Source: Amycolatopsis tucumanensis (lineage in GTDB: Bacteria > Actinomycetota > Actinomycetes > Mycobacteriales > Pseudonocardiaceae). Taken from it: a stretch of DNA of 64,000 nt. The DNA lies in NCBI RefSeq assembly GCF_021654135.1, contig NZ_JAKGSD010000024.1, positions 1 to 64,000 of the forward strand, read 5' to 3'. Below, in pieces: positions 60,859 to 64,000 of this stretch; positions within the stretch are counted from its first letter, which is position 1; every line of letters begins with the position of its first letter. Below the pieces are notes generated by a model that worked only from the letters and a program-made list of their open reading frames with translations, ran no database searches and was not told the DNA's origin. The position numbers were made by a program, and so were the translations under genes.

Positions 60859-64000
<3,142 letters not shown>

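Overview
The window is high-GC actinobacterial DNA, most like a Pseudonocardiaceae such as Amycolatopsis. This is inferred from codon bias, frequent GTG starts, an F420-type oxidoreductase, SpoIIE/STAS regulators, ScyD and SCO6745-type proteins, and a second type II topoisomerase. No rRNA, tRNA, CRISPR array, insertion sequence or phage module is visible. Genes are dense, many overlap by 1-4 bases, and intergenic space is short except at decayed loci.

Layout. 1-3.7 kb: a secreted GH92 mannosidase and an AraC regulator. 3.8-5.9 kb: a GlxA-type regulator and a cysteine-desulfurase-like PLP enzyme, closed by a strong hairpin. 6.0-16.1 kb: a probable catabolic region for cyclic amides (hydantoin, thiohydantoin or oxoproline type). 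It has an NCS1 permease, a HyuA-type hydantoinase/oxoprolinase, two DUF917 (S-Me-THD) proteins and an unusual SDR in one overlapping operon. After a secreted trypsin-like protease come a DUF1445 hydro-lyase/D-glutamate cyclase homologue diverging from a third DUF917 gene, and a PucR regulator. 16.1-21.1 kb: a MarR/MFS efflux pair, an IlvD/Edd sugar-acid dehydratase with an operator-like palindrome, a LysR regulator and a DoxX protein. 21.6-25.4 kb: an F420-type oxidoreductase, a SpoIIE phosphatase-kinase with its STAS partner, and an alpha/beta hydrolase. 25.7-30.3 kb: a topoisomerase IV-like ParE/ParC pair. 30.3-37.7 kb: a decayed TetR gene, a pseudouridine synthase, a three-domain methyltransferase-GT2-GT4 protein, an acyltransferase and a ScyD-like protein. 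37.8-44.6 kb: a hemerythrin, a quinone oxidoreductase with its TetR, a rearranged ECF41 sigma factor/flavoprotein wreck, an amidohydrolase, a secreted lipase and an SCO6745-family remnant. 44.6-48.8 kb: a 3-hydroxybutyrate utilisation operon (dehydrogenase, MHS symporter, GAF/PucR regulator). 48.9-58.6 kb: a thioredoxin, a coiled-coil protein, a TetR/FAD-monooxygenase divergon, a DUF574-type methyltransferase, LysR regulators, an orphan ABC ATPase, a nitroreductase and a Glu/Leu/Phe/Val dehydrogenase. 58.6-64 kb: a double-module Lrp regulator, an IMPase-like protein, a STAS protein and a large HAMP-repeat hybrid histidine kinase that runs off the right edge.

The least expected signal is structural. 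At four separate places (about 20.9-21.6, 50.2-50.5, 52.9-53.5 and 55.9-56.4 kb) the 3' end of a resident gene has been duplicated downstream of its own stop codon, usually more than once, and the copies are at different stages of decay. Elsewhere (40.1-42.0 kb) an ECF41 sigma factor and a flavoprotein gene are fused head to head with both N-termini lost, and the sigma region 4 segment is inverted in place. These repeats, not mobile elements, account for most of the non-coding DNA here.
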